Below are positions 21,875 through 32,563 of a stretch of DNA of 64,000 nucleotides, in pieces. Every line of letters starts with the position of its first letter. The stretch's first letter is position 1. A model generated the notes under the pieces. The model did no database searches. It saw nothing but the letters and a program-made list of their open reading frames with translations, and had not been told where the DNA came from. Made by a program: the position numbers and the translations under genes. Source of the DNA: Sesamum alatum. Lineage: Eukaryota > Streptophyta > Magnoliopsida > Lamiales > Pedaliaceae. The stretch covers positions 7,703,001 to 7,767,000 of the forward strand of contig JACGWO010000006.1 of NCBI GenBank assembly GCA_034509735.1, read 5' to 3'.

Positions 21875-22217
21875 GCTATAATATGATTTAGGAATGAAAA
21901 TGCAATGCAATGCAACTGAGGGTTTAAATCACATAATTTATAGCCTTCCTAGAGAGATAATTTATTTGTTTGAGAAAATGCAATTTACCCCCTTTGTTCA
22001 GCGTGATGAGAAATTTAACCCATGTGAAAAAAAAAACAAGCAATATACCGCCTTGTGAAAAATAAACTAGCAATATACCCTCCTGTATTTTTAGAAAAAG
22101 AGAAAAAAAAACCTCCCTCGGCCCAGCGGTGCACTACACGCGCCCCTCCTGCATCTGGGTATAATTTTAATCAAGAAAAATATTATTTTATATATGTATT
22201 TTATATATTAATTCATA

Positions 22218-22645
22218 GGGTAAATTACATCCACTTCCCCTGAGGTTTGGCATAATTATAAATACCCCCTCGTTGTGTGAGAAATTACAAATATCTCCCT
22301 GAGGTTTGGAACCATCTAACAAATAACCCATTTCCATCTATTTTTATAGGTAAACTGACCAAAACACTCTTATGCACTGAATTATTTTTTATTTATTTTT
22401 TAAATTTTTTTGGACTACAATGCGTAGGGATAGGTTTCTTAAATATTTTTACACAAAGGAGGAATATTGCAATTTGCCTTGGGTGATTTTTCTACAATTC
22501 TAATAAAAAAATTTAAGGGCAAAATGGTCAATTTCAGCCTTTTGGTTAAAAATTACAAACCTTAGGGGGGTATTTGTAATTTTTCAAACAATGAGGGGGT
22601 ATTGATAAATATACTAAACCTCAGGGGAGATAGATGTCATTTACC
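22218..22645. mobile_element. Nested 428-bp MULE-type MITE
   Basis: The ends GGGTAAATTACATC and GATGTCATTTACC are inverted. Inner matches include 'CCCCTGAGGTTTGGCATAATTA' type sequence against its complement. It is flanked by the exact 9-bp duplication TAATTCATA (22209-22217 and 22646-22654). A further copy starts at 63818. It has no coding capacity. Confidence 0.85.
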
Positions 22646-22740
22646 TAATTCATATACATATATATGTTATTTATAAAAATAATATTGAATATATTAATAT
22701 ATTATTGATAAAAATAGTATATATATTTGTTTCTTTTTCA

Positions 22741-23040
22741 TCTTCTTATCACCGCCGCCTCCTCCTCCCACCCTCTCCCTAACCTCGCGCCACCACCCTG
22801 CCCCACCCTCCCACGCCCCCTTGCCCTTCCCCCTCCCTCCTCATCGAACCCCCTCCTCCACCTACTCACGTCGCCGCCCCCCCCCCCCCCCCCCCAAAGA
22901 TCCGCCGCCCCAACCTCTTGCCTCCCAGATCTGCCACCCTTACCTCTCGCCTCCAAGATCCACCGCCCCCTTTCCCTTCTCCCTAGGTCACTGACCCCTT
23001 TTGCCTTTGTGCCGCCGCAGGCCGCGCCTCTGCTCCTTTG
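22741..23040. other. C-rich low-complexity block
   Basis: The sequence is dominated by CCTCC, CCGCC and a run of about 17 C near 22880. Open frames of P/S/L or R/G type exist but carry no recognisable motif, so no gene is called. Confidence 0.6.
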
Positions 23041-23335
23041 CCGGCGTACATTTTTAATGGTATATTTGGTTAAATTTAAACATATTCTAAATCAAATAGA
23101 ATCTACAATGTTGATTTATTAGTTATTTTTGGACCTTAAATTGAAGTTAAGATCCAACAGTTTTTAAATAAGAGCATAAATGTTATTTAAAATTTTAAAT
23201 TTTTAAATTAAAAAAAAATTAAAAATAGCGTGTATCGCTCTCGAAACACGTCGTGGGGTTTTTTCCTCCTTTTTAAAAACCCAGGGGGATAAATTGCTCA
23301 TTTTCCTTAATACGAGAGTAAATTGCATTTAACCC

Positions 23336-24224
23336 TTTCTTTCATTTGCAGAGAAGAACGGGAATTGATGAAAAGCTCCATACCGCTACTAAATTTATTT
23401 TGGATTTGGTGACTTTTTCTTTCTTTTCTTTTTTTCTTCTATTAGTTTGTGTAGAGCTCATATTTTAGGGTATTTTGAAGTTTCATATTTTTTGAAATAG
23501 TCAATTTTCTTTCATATCTAAAATGTTAATTGTATTTTTTGGTTTTATCAATAAAATTTGGATAGATTTGCCACGTGCAAAAAAGGTGGCCGTTAAGTGT
23601 CAGTTGTTTGAGGTGGAAATTGGCTAAGGAGATTCTGAAGGGAAGAGTATCACGTTAAATCAACGCGCACTTGTGAGTTTTAAGAAAACTAAAAAAAAAG
23701 GTAAAATCACAAAGAAAACAACCCCAATTTTTTCCCAACCCAAATCGCAACAGCATATGTTATCTTCTTGTAGGCATAAAAAGTTGGGAAGGTTTTTCTC
23801 TTGAATTTTAGTTTTCTTTGGTTTTTCTTCTTAAAAAAAAACTCAATGAATGATGTGCATGTTTCCCTCCGAAAACCTCCTTAATCAGTTTCCCTCTTCA
23901 ATTCGCCGATCAAAGGCATCATTTCGTTCAAATTTTAATGACGGGACCAAAAACACAATAAAACATTTAAGATATAATACAAAAATGACTACTTTAAAAA
24001 CCATAGGATTATTTGTATGGAACCCTAAAGTACCTGTCTGGGACCAAAAATGCAATAAACTCGTTTCTATATGTACATGTGTATCTTTTGTAATTGTAAT
24101 CTTTTTGGCTAGCTTAGATGGGTGCATGAATTGGCTGCACATGGTTACTCTATTTTAACAAATGAAAATACTTAATTAACTTCTTTTGGTAGTAAATCAC
24201 ACAGGTTTAAATAGATAAACTTGT
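23336..24224. other. Intergenic DNA, no gene seen
   Basis: There are only short frames (up to about 100 codons) without family features. Two 'GGGACCAAAAA' blocks near 23944 and 24040 echo the repeat at 62790-63190 weakly. Confidence 0.5.
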
Positions 24225-24653
24225 TGATGGGGTGAAATTCGGGAAATAATAGATCCAAGCACAATCGCACAAAACGACGTCGCGAGTTAGGAACTTGTGA
24301 GTTTCTCTCAAGAGTGTATTTCTTAAAATAGTAAACAAGTGCCTCTACATTAAATTTTGAGGTCCTATTTATAGTAAATGAGAAGGGGTATAAAGACTAT
24401 AATACCCTCCAACCGCCTCTAATCTAATGGCTATAATCTAATCTTCAGGGGCGCCTTGGTAATTTGGCTCCACCCCACTAACTACTAACAATAACTACCT
24501 TGAGGGTTTTTATTTCAATTTTTCGGTAAATTGATCGGAATCTGATGATGTGGCCAGGTGTTGCTTATGTGTCCGGCGAAATTAACCACATCAGCACGTG
24601 ATGTGGTTAAAATTACAAGTGGCAGATGATGTGGCTAAATCTTGCTTCCAACA
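24225..24653 (-). repeat. LTR-like block, possibly a solo LTR
   Basis: It runs TGATGGGGTGAAATTCGGG to CTTGCTTCCAACA, with an internal 'CCTATTTATAGTAAATGAG' reminiscent of a minus-strand LTR. No direct duplication is visible (CTTGT left, TGATT right) and no partner was found. It may belong to the T2 remnant. Confidence 0.4.
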
Positions 24654-24659
24654 TGATTA

Positions 24660-25105
24660 ATTGTATATAAGTATATATATAATTAAAATAAAATTGTTAT
24701 ATAATAAAAATTAAGAAAAAATCCCTACCCACCCAACAACTCCTCCCACGCCCAACCCCCCCCCCTTCGTCCACCTGCACTGCCCTCCATCTCCCATAGG
24801 AGGGGGCGACGCCACCCCCAGCATCGGGGCGCCGTCACCCCCTAACACCACTGGGTGACTCGCCGTCACCCAGCGCATGGCTGGGCGATGGCGGTCGCCC
24901 AGATTATTACAAATCTCGGTCGCCCAGATCTATAATAATCTGGGCAACTGCAAGTCGCCCAGTGCACGTCGCCCCCTCTATTGGGGGCGGCTACGCTGGG
25001 TCGGCCCCTCTATTGGGGGACTATGGCTGGGGCGGGGGGTGGGGGGGTTAGGGAATATAATTTTTTTCAAAATTTATATCATATCTTAATTTTATTTTAA
25101 TTTAT
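24660..25105. repeat. Foldback element with GC-rich centre
   Basis: AT-rich arms ('ATATAATTAAAATAAAATT ... AAAAATCCCTACCC' on the left, 'GGTTAGGGAATATAATTTTT ... AATTTTATTTTAATTTATAT' on the right) are inverted. They enclose an about 300-bp GC-rich core in which 'GTCGCCCAG' recurs at least five times and 'CCCTCTATTGGGGG' twice. A non-autonomous DNA element is likely. Confidence 0.6.
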
Positions 25106-25715
25106 ATATTATAAAATATTTATAGTCATAAATAAAATTTATAAAATATGGATATTATATATATTTATATTATTTATTTTTTATAAAATAAATTTTATGT
25201 ATTTTTAATTTTATAATTAAATAAAATAATTATTTATAACAAAATAAAATTATTTATAGTTATATATAAATTTATGATTTTTTTATCTATATAATCTATA
25301 ATTATTTATAAAATAATAGTTTTATGTATTTATTATAAAATAATAATCAATTTTTATACTCTATAAGTATTTATAACATAATTATTTATAATTATCTATA
25401 ATTTTAGTTTATTTATTATTTATTGTGTCAATAATATATTTAAATAATTTTTTTTTTTGAAGTTGGTATATTGAGTTATATATTTTATTTTAATTTATTA
25501 ATACCTTTTAAAGTGTGTAAGATTATTTATTACATGCATGCAAGGACGACGTGTCAAGAAAGTTATAAATATAATGTTATAAATAAAAAAATAATTCTAT
25601 ATTATTTTTCATAAAATAAATTTTATGTATTGATTATCTATAGTTTTATAAATAAAAAATATTTTTTATTTATAATTTTAAAAATAATAATTAAATTTTT
25701 ATAATCTATAAATAT
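25106..25715. other. Very AT-rich DNA, no gene seen
   Basis: Long A/T runs and simple 'TTATTTATAATTAT' motifs without open frames of note. Confidence 0.6.
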
Positions 25716-25900
25716 TTATTGCCACATGAGATAAAAAATAATCCACTTCAAGTGCCAAGTCATTTTTAGTGCCACATGGAATAAAAAAAATATCCATTTC
25801 AAGTGCAAGGTCATATTTAATGCAACATGGGATAAAAAAAAATTATAAATATTGCCAAGTCAAGTGCCACATCATATATTTGTGCCACATGGGATAAAAA
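25716..25900. repeat. Tandem repeat, about four units of about 50 bp
   Basis: A 'GTGCCACATGGGATAAAAAA ... TCAAGTGCCAAGTCAT' unit repeats with small changes (starts near 25720, 25770, 25820 and 25880). Confidence 0.75.
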
Positions 25901-26190
25901 TTCCCCAAAATTTTCAGCATGTGAGGTGCACATGCTTTTTCACTGCCAAAAAAGCAGATTCCGACGACAGGTGTACTTAATTGCAACAATTGTGTAAGAT
26001 AATGTAGAAAATTAAAAATTGACATAGTTAGTGTACTAAAATTAAATTCGAGCCAAGTTAATGGACTAAATTTTTTTTTCCCTTTTTCTTGTATCAACTT
26101 CGTTTGTAGAACTCAAAAGGTCACCCCTCGTTAGTAAAAAAAAACAATTATGTCAGTTTAAAAAACTTAGGATGTCTAATGCTCAAAAAA
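25901..26190. other. Intergenic or element DNA, no gene seen
   Basis: It holds a 'GTGTACTAAAATTAAATTCGAG' type stretch common in plant intergenic repeats. Nothing else is recognised. Confidence 0.4.
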
Positions 26191-26309
26191 AATACTCCAC
26201 GGGGCGTAGCCGGAAGCTCATCGATGCCGGGTTGAGGTAGCATGCCCTGACCCGGGGCTAGTCGAGGCACCTTTCCTCGACCAGGGTTCGGCCGAGGCGC
26301 GCCTTAGCC

Positions 26310-28281
26310 AGAATCTGGCCGTGGCGCCATGCCTCGGCTGGATCCCGGACGAGGGTGGCCTCTTCCCTCTCCCACTACTTCTCTTGTTCGTCTTGATGTC
26401 GTACACTTTGATCACGAGGTGAATGAAGCAATTAGAAATTTACACGCGTGTCCTTCGGATTCGTTAAGTTTTTCCATAGGGTCTGGCTCAAAAGAAACTA
26501 CCCCACTTCTCTCTCTCCTCGAGGTTGATTTAGATGAGTCTGGTATTGATGGAATCGAGTCTTCATCACCCCCTCCCCTCTAAGTCTCGTTGTCGCATCA
26601 TGGATGTCAAAAATTGCCATAGTTGCGTGAGTCCCGAGGAGTTTCATATCCTGGAAAACAAAATCAATCCCTCTTCCGAGTTCACCATCCTTCTCCCTAG
26701 TGTCGATGATAGGATCAAGCATCCTCCATTGGGATTCTTCACGGCCTATTTGTCTTTCTTCACCTCTAGGCTTTACACTTCCCCCTCATCCTCTATTGTT
26801 AGAGATCATCACGCACACTACTCTGAGTATTAGCCAGTTTACCCCCAAATCCTTCATATGCTTCGAGGGGTTCCTTTAGTGCTTCAAGGATCTCGACTTG
26901 ACCCCTTCATTCGAGGCTTTCTACACGTTGTTCACAGTTATAAAGGTTCCCAATAACTCCTACTTCTACTTCTATCCTCGAGGTGGCTGTAAATTTCTTG
27001 AGGATGGTGCTTCTTCGAAAGGTACTTGGAAGGAGAAATTCCTATATGTCAAAGATCTAACCTGGGGGTTGGCGACTCCTTGGGTGAGTTGCCCCTTGTG
27101 CCTGATCGTATTTATGATCTCCGTATGTCATTTATTGAGACAGGGTTGTTTGAGCAATTCCTTGATGTCAAAACTTTAGTGTGTCTACTGGTACTTGATT
27201 TTGCCTTTCGTTATCTCTTACTTTTCAAAAAAATTTCCTCGTTATCTTCATTTTTCTTTTGTCGCCCCTTGGAAGAAAGAAGATCACTCTTCCTGACGTT
27301 CATCGCTTTCGTGAGAGGGAGAATGCTCCAAGGCCTCGTAATCCTCCTTCACCCCCCTCAAGGAGGGGGGAAAGCAGTCGCCAGCGTTTTCCTCCTGCTC
27401 GGGCTAGGGATCCCCCTGGTGGCTCAGGTCGAAGTGAAGGGCGTTCTTCCCCCCCTCACGGGGGCAGTGGCTCTAAACGTCCCCGGGAAGGTGAAGCTGA
27501 CCCTCCACATTATGGAGCAGGAAAAGGACTCTTTACTTATGGGACTAACAGGCAAGGAGATATTTCATCCTTTTGGGACGCTGCTGACCACGATATTGCC
27601 TATGAAAATCGAGGGATCTCGTGAGCCCCTATGATGTAACGCGTCTCAGCGCTTTCCCCAGTGGTACTCTTACTAGGCTTCTTCAGGCTAAAGCAACTAG
27701 GGTTTGGTTTCTTCCATATACTTTGTGCTTTATATTACTTCCTTAGCCTCTGAGGTTTTTTACTGAGGAGTTTCCGTTTTCTCAGGTGATCAATCTTGCT
27801 GAAGCGAGTGAGATGCGTTTAGGCAACTATCAGAAGGAGATCCAACAACTGAAGGATGCCCTTGAGGATGCGAGAAAAGATCTAAGTCGTTGCTAGGAAG
27901 AGCTTAAAGTCGCTTCAGCCAAGCAGGTTAAGTGGAAAGATAACTTGAACCTGGAGGTTGCTTCGGGGAAGACCTTCCTGAAATCAGATGCCGGCAAGGT
28001 TTACTCAGAATGCGTGTGGGATGAAATCAAAGAGAAAAACGTGGGTTCTGATGAGTTCAACCAAGCTGTCCTTGGCAAGGCGAGCAAGATCTATGATTAG
28101 ACAATATCGCGCCACATTATGGAACAACGGACGCTATGGTGATGAAGACTTCATGTTCCTTGATCCAAAGGTTCCAGACGAGGATGAAGATGAAGATGGG
28201 AAGGGTGAGGTGGCAGACGACATTCTTGTCAACGCACCCCCCCCCCCCCCCCCCCCCGCTTCTGCTGCGGAAAAGAATTAG
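26310..28281 (+). pseudogene. T2 antisense ORF (Transposase_28 'putative gypsy-type' domain, then coiled coil)
   Basis: Pieces on the plus strand: 'YFYFYPRGGCKFLEDGAS', 'GTWKEKFLYVKD' and 'LGELPLVPDRIYDLR' (26950-27130) fit the plant domain annotated as putative gypsy-type transposon. A P/S/R-rich linker (27290-27500, for example 'RRGESSRQRFPP') follows. Then comes a charged helical part ('EIQQLKDALEDARKDLSR', about 27840-27890) and an acidic tail (DEDEDEDGKGE) with a run of C. It lies on the strand opposite to T2 gag-pol, beyond integrase. That is the place and direction of the extra antisense gene known in some Tat-lineage elements such as Grande. Stops and shifts break it. Confidence 0.65.
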
Positions 28282-28467
28282 AATTATGCTAGGATCGTTT
28301 TCCTTGTTTCTTGAATTTTCCTTTTCGTATGTTCAAATGTTAGGACCGTTTATTTCGCTTTCTTGAATTCTTAGGATGATTTTGCTCCCTTTTAAGTTAT
28401 CAGACTTTGACAGACTTTATTTCTCCATTGCTTTATATGTTAAGTTACTTCTTTTATAATAAACATC
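28282..28467. other. Spacer after the T2 antisense ORF
   Basis: It is T-rich, with a repeated 'TTTCTTGAATT' pair near 28307 and 28359. It may be the antisense gene's 3' region. Confidence 0.4.
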
Positions 28468-28816
28468 AACGTGAGGGGCAACCCCCCTCTATTAAACAAC
28501 ATACTTATGTCTTGTGAGGGGCAATCCCCCTATGTTAAATAAAATCCTTATGTAAGGGGCAATCCTCTTTGTTCAAGCAAAAAATTCTAACGTGAGGGGC
28601 ATCCCCCTCTTTTAAACAAAATTCTAAATGTGAGGGGCAATCCCCCTCTTTTAAACAGAACACTAGGGTGAGGGACAATCTCTCTCTTTCCAGCAAAATA
28701 TTAATGTGAGCGGCCATCCCCTTCTCTTAGACAAAACATTAGTTGTGAGAGGTTATCCCCCTCTTTTAAACAAAATATTAATTACGAGGGGCCATCCCCC
28801 TCTTTTGTAAAGTGCG
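28468..28816. repeat. Minisatellite, about nine units of about 40 bp with GAGGGG/CCCCTC hairpins
   Basis: Units read 'GTGAGGGGCAATCCCCCTCTTTTAAACAAAATTCTAA' in slightly different versions. GAGGGG and CCCCTC pair across about four bases, so each unit is a potential hairpin. The array lies between T2 integrase and the antisense ORF. Confidence 0.92.
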
Positions 28817-28913
28817 GTATTTAACAACAGACTCATCATTAGTAAACAAAATAAGAACATTTCATTGCCATAACTAAAGGTTACAAAGTGTTTAAACGAA
28901 ATATATACAACAC

Positions 28914-29683
28914 TTAAACAAAATATCTCTTGAGGTTAACAACGTTCCATGTGCGCGGCACTTCCTTTCCATCCATCTTTTGCAGGCGGTAAGTTCCTTT
29001 TCCTACTATCTCGATTACTCGGTATGATCCTGCCCATTTGGCATCGAGTTTCCCAATGTTTCCTGTCGCGTCAGCTCTTCTTAACACTAGGTCGCCCACT
29101 TGGAAATCCCGATGTCGTACTCTGTCATTGTAAGCTCTTGCCATCAACGTCTTGTAAGCTTCCATCCTAGCATTTGCGTTGCTCCTCAGCTCTTCTAGGA
29201 AGTCCAGCTCAACTCGTCTTTCATTATCATTACTAGTCGGCTCATATTGTCACACCCTGAATGTTTCCTCTCCTATCTCCACTGGGATGACAACTTCTGT
29301 CCCGTAAACCAAATTAAACAGGGTTTCCCTCGTGCCTCATCGTGGTGTGGTCCGATATGCCCATAGGACTCCCAGGAGTCCTCCACCCAATTTCCTTTGG
29401 CTTCTTCCAACCTTGTCTTCAAACTCTGGAGGATTATTCTATTGGTTACCTCTGTTTGCCCCATTAGACTAGGGTGTTGCGATCGAGGATAACATTGCTT
29501 AATCTTCAGCTCTTGACACCATTGTCGAAATTTGGCTCCCTGAAACTGAGTGCCATTATCCATCACAAAGGCTTTGGGAATGCCGAAGCGGCATATGATG
29601 TTCTTCCATACAAACTTTATGACCTCCTTCTCTGTAATTCGACTCAGTGCCTCTGCCTCTACCCACTTTGAGAAGTAGTCCAC
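28914..29683 (-). pseudogene. T2 integrase
   Basis: On the minus strand the core begins MDYFSKWVEAEAL (first Asp). 'CRFGIPKAFVMDNGTQF' (second Asp) and 'GQTEVTNRIILQSLKTRLEE' (Glu) follow. After a frame shift near 29270, the C-terminal part 'DRVRHRDFQVGDLVLRR' and 'WAGSYRVIEIVGKGTYRL' ends at 28914. The N-terminal zinc finger is missing: RNase H joins the core directly at about 29700. Confidence 0.88.
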
Positions 29684-29689
29684 AACTAC

Positions 29690-30663
29690 GAGTAAGTACT
29701 GCCGCGAAGGCCAATTTTCGTCCCGTGATTAGTGCCTCATACTCCGACTCATTGTTAGAGGCCACGAAACCAAGTCTGATGGCATAATGTAATGTATCTC
29801 CTGCCTTGGGATGTGGACGATCCGTCCACGAACATCCTCCACCATTTATTCCCCTGCGCGCCTTCCTCTTCTCTCCACTCAGAAATGAAATCCGCCAAAG
29901 CTTGTGCCTTGATTGCAGGCCTAGGTTGATACTCAATCCCATGCACACTTAGCTCTCTACCGACCACTTTACCATCCTCCCTGATATGTTTAGATCAGCC
30001 AACACTTTCTTTAGGGGTTGATTCGTCAATACAACCACAGGGTGCAATTGGAAATACGGTCTCAACTTCCTAGCTGCTATTATCAAGGCCAAGGCCACCT
30101 TCTCTCCACCAACCCCTGAAGGGCCTTGCTAGCATAATATATAGACTTCCATATTTGTTCCTATCTGCTTTCGGAACATGCCATTCACCAACCTTTGATA
30201 TGTGGCTCCCGCGTTTTTCAGCCCAAAAGGCATAACCTTATAGCAATATGTCCCTTGCTTGGTGACGAAGCTTGTTTTCTCTTGATCCTCATGTGCCCAA
30301 CCGAATCTGGTTATACCCTTGGAAGGCGTCCAACAAGCTCATCAGCTCACATCCTGAAGTTGAATCAATGAGTGCGTCAATCCTTGGCAGGGGATATGAG
30401 TCCTTGGGGCAGGCTCGATTGAGGTCGGTGAAATCGATACACATCCTCCACTTTCCATTGCTCTTCGAGACCAAGACCATATTGGTCAACCACTCGGGAT
30501 AGTGCACAGGTCGAATGTACTTGACTTGATGCAGTTTCTCGACTTCTTCTTTTATTATCTTGTCCCTCTCTATCCCAAACGCCCTCATTTTCCGCCTTAC
30601 TGGTTTTGCTTCAGGGTTTATGTTAAGCCTATGGACCATTACTTCGGGACTTATTCCTTTCAT
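29690..30663 (-). pseudogene. T2 reverse transcriptase and RNase H, internally deleted
   Basis: RT has SPEVMVHRLNINP, 'WLTNMVLVSKSNGKWRMCIDFTDLN', 'ACPKDSYPLP' and 'SLLDAFQGYNQI'. It then runs in broken frames to 'NMEVYI'-like text near 30150. There the sequence jumps over the YVDD palm and thumb to the RNase H connection. RNase H has 'IEYQPRPAIKAQALADFI', 'WRMFVDGSS' and 'NNESEYEALI'. Loss of the catalytic segment makes it inactive. Confidence 0.85.
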
Positions 30664-30689
30664 ATCCGACGTCTCCTATACAAATACCT

Positions 30690-31390
30690 CGGCAGACTCT
30701 TGCAAAAAACTGACGGTGACGTGCTCTATCTGCGGACCCAACAATGTCCCAATCTTCACTATTTTCAACGGATCCTCCAGGAGCTCCACCATTTTTATCT
30801 CTTCAAAGGCCTCCATTCTCTCCTCCTCAACCTTACCTTTTTTTGGCTTCTCTTCGAGACACCTCCCCCTGTCCTTCTTGGGAGCTCCTCATTTGTGGCT
30901 CGTCGGGCTTCAACTTGGGCGACCTTCTCGCCGTTAATGAGTTTCCGCCACCCTCAATCTTCCTCTCAGGGACAACCACTGGTTTTCTCAATATGCTGGC
31001 GTAGCACTCTCTTGCCTGCTTCCTGTCGCCGAACTCTTCTCGTACCCCTTCAGGACTCGGGAACTTCACTTTCATGTGATAAGTAGATATTACGGCCTGA
31101 AAGAGATTTAAACTCGCTCTCCCGAGGATTGCGTTGTAAGATGAAGGTGCATCTACTACTAAAATTTGACAAATTTTGTCACTCGCCTTGGGTACGTCCC
31201 TATTGACATAGGCAACGTAACTTCCCCCAATGGTTCTACTACATCTCTGCTAATGCTGGTCAATGGCGTATTGATTGGCGTGAGTTGCACATTATCAATC
31301 CTCATTTGAGAGAAAACTTTGTAGAAAAGGATGTCAGCCGAGCTCCTACTATCTCTAAGATCTTCTTCACCCAGAAGTTGGATATCGTGG
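30690..31390 (-). pseudogene. T2 protease-region remnant
   Basis: The minus strand holds degenerate text between gag and RT, including a 'SSADILFYKVFSQM'-like stretch (about 31290-31345) and 'LGRASLNLFQAVISTYHMKVKFP' (about 31060-31140). The intact counterpart in T3 is at 52334-52669. Aspartic protease cleaves the polyprotein; here the frame is broken. Confidence 0.65.
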
Positions 31391-31393
31391 CAG

Positions 31394-32372
31394 CTACAAG
31401 TATTGCATCATTGTAGGAGGGAAGACTTCCTCCAAGTCTTGATCGTTGAAAACTATCGCACCTGCGGGATATACTTGAGGCGCTACTATGACCTCACTAT
31501 AAGCAACATGGTTGGCAGCATGTCCCGCTGCTCTCACTGCAGCTTTTCTAGCTCGCCCCGAGTCTTCCCCAGCTAGTCCTCCCGAAATGACCCCAATCAC
31601 ACCAGCGGTAGGGAGGTTATCCTTGCTCTCTTGCTCCGCTTCCACTTTCACCCCCATCTCGAGGCGGGGTGCCATGTGCTTGCTTTCATTGACGGCCTCC
31701 TGAGGACCGCGCTTCCTTTGCCCCACAAGTTCCTTCAAATAACCTCTTCAGATCAACTTCTCTATTTTGTTTCTCAAGTGGTGGCACTCTTTGATGTTGT
31801 GGCCTCTATCTCTGTGAAAGTGGAAATATTTATCGGACTTCATTCTTTGTGGGTTGTCCTTCATCGGGTAAGGCCATCTTACCAACCCTTGTTGTTTGGC
31901 CACAGCGAGAACTTGAGCTCGCTTAGCGTTCAACGGGGTGTACCGAGCCAAATCCCCGGGCAACATGTGCTTGCGTTCTCGTTTAATCCCCTCTACCCTA
32001 GGGGGAAACCTCTTCTCCTCTTCATCGGCCCTCCGCTTGAGGGAATTCGCTGGGCGCACACCTCTGGTGTCTTCTATCCGTATATACTTCTCTGCTCTCA
32101 ACAACAACTCTTCCTTAGTCGAGGGGGCTTCCCCCAATCGACTCTGTAAACCGACCTCTCCTTAAATTCTGTTGCATGATGCTTGCCAGAAGTTCAGGGT
32201 TCACATGGGGGACTTCCAAAACTGCTTCTGAGAAGCGCTGCACGTACTCCCTCAAACTTTCATTCTCCCGCTGGACTATTGTAAACAAATATGAGGCGGT
32301 CTTGGGTGAACATGCGTGTGATGTTTTGCATTTTTTGTCTTTTTCTAGTTTTCTTAATATTATTTCATCCAC
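31394..32372 (-). pseudogene. T2 gag, 5'-truncated
   Basis: From right to left: 'ASYLFTIVQRENESLREYVQRF', 'EVPHVNPELLASIMQQNLR', then 'LLRAEKYIRIEDTR', a zinc-binding block 'KYFHFHRDRGHNIKECHHLRNKIEKLI', and a P/A-rich tail. The upstream half of gag is absent: similarity stops at about 32310, and AT-rich DNA follows. Confidence 0.85.
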
Positions 32373-32563
32373 TTTTTTTTTTTATTTTCTCCCTCTTTTC
32401 ATATACGTCAAGTTGCCCACTCTCAAGTTCCACTAACTTTAACTTCTTGTAACTTCCTTATTTTTTTTATTTTTAACATTATTTCATCAATTTTCACTTT
32501 TTCCATATCCACCAAGTTGCCCACTTCATTAACTTCAAATTTTTTTTTAACATTGATTCATAT
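32373..32563. other. T/A-rich spacer with duplicated 'AAGTTGCCCACT'
   Basis: A block 'TTATTTCATC... CAAGTTGCCCACT' occurs twice (near 32360-32420 and 32470-32530). No gene is seen. Confidence 0.5.

Larger units (their letters stand above)
21970..23335. mobile_element. MULE-like element, second copy of the pyrimidine-TIR family
   Basis: The left end has 'AAAATGCAATTTACCCCC', 'CAATATACCCTCCTG' and 'GTGCACTACACGCGCCCC'. The right end has the complements ('GTGTATCGC', 'CCAGGGGGATAAATTGC', 'GTAAATTGCATTTAACCC'). The inner 'TACACGCGC..CCTTCTGC' block is shared with the element at 10519-13682. Inside lie a second, smaller element (22218-22645) and a C-rich block. The target duplication was not resolved. 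Confidence 0.7.

Noticed and set aside
22727..23122. 131-codon proline-rich frame
   Set aside because: It starts in AT-rich DNA and runs through poly-C; the composition of the C-rich block explains it.
23850..24158. 102-codon plus-strand frame
   Set aside because: No recognisable domain, no upstream promoter and no homologous copy in the window; most likely chance.
24225..24653. Left LTR partner of the 32564-33094 block, making a complete T2
   Set aside because: The two blocks share general LTR style but no convincing direct alignment by eye; no matching target duplication was found.
28468..28816. Possible CRISPR-like array of regular repeats
   Set aside because: Units are contiguous and diverged with no unique spacers, and the DNA is a plant nuclear transposon; it is a minisatellite.
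30502..31086. Long plus-strand frames opposite T2 RT and protease
   Set aside because: Shadow frames of the minus-strand gypsy pol, which has clear domain motifs.
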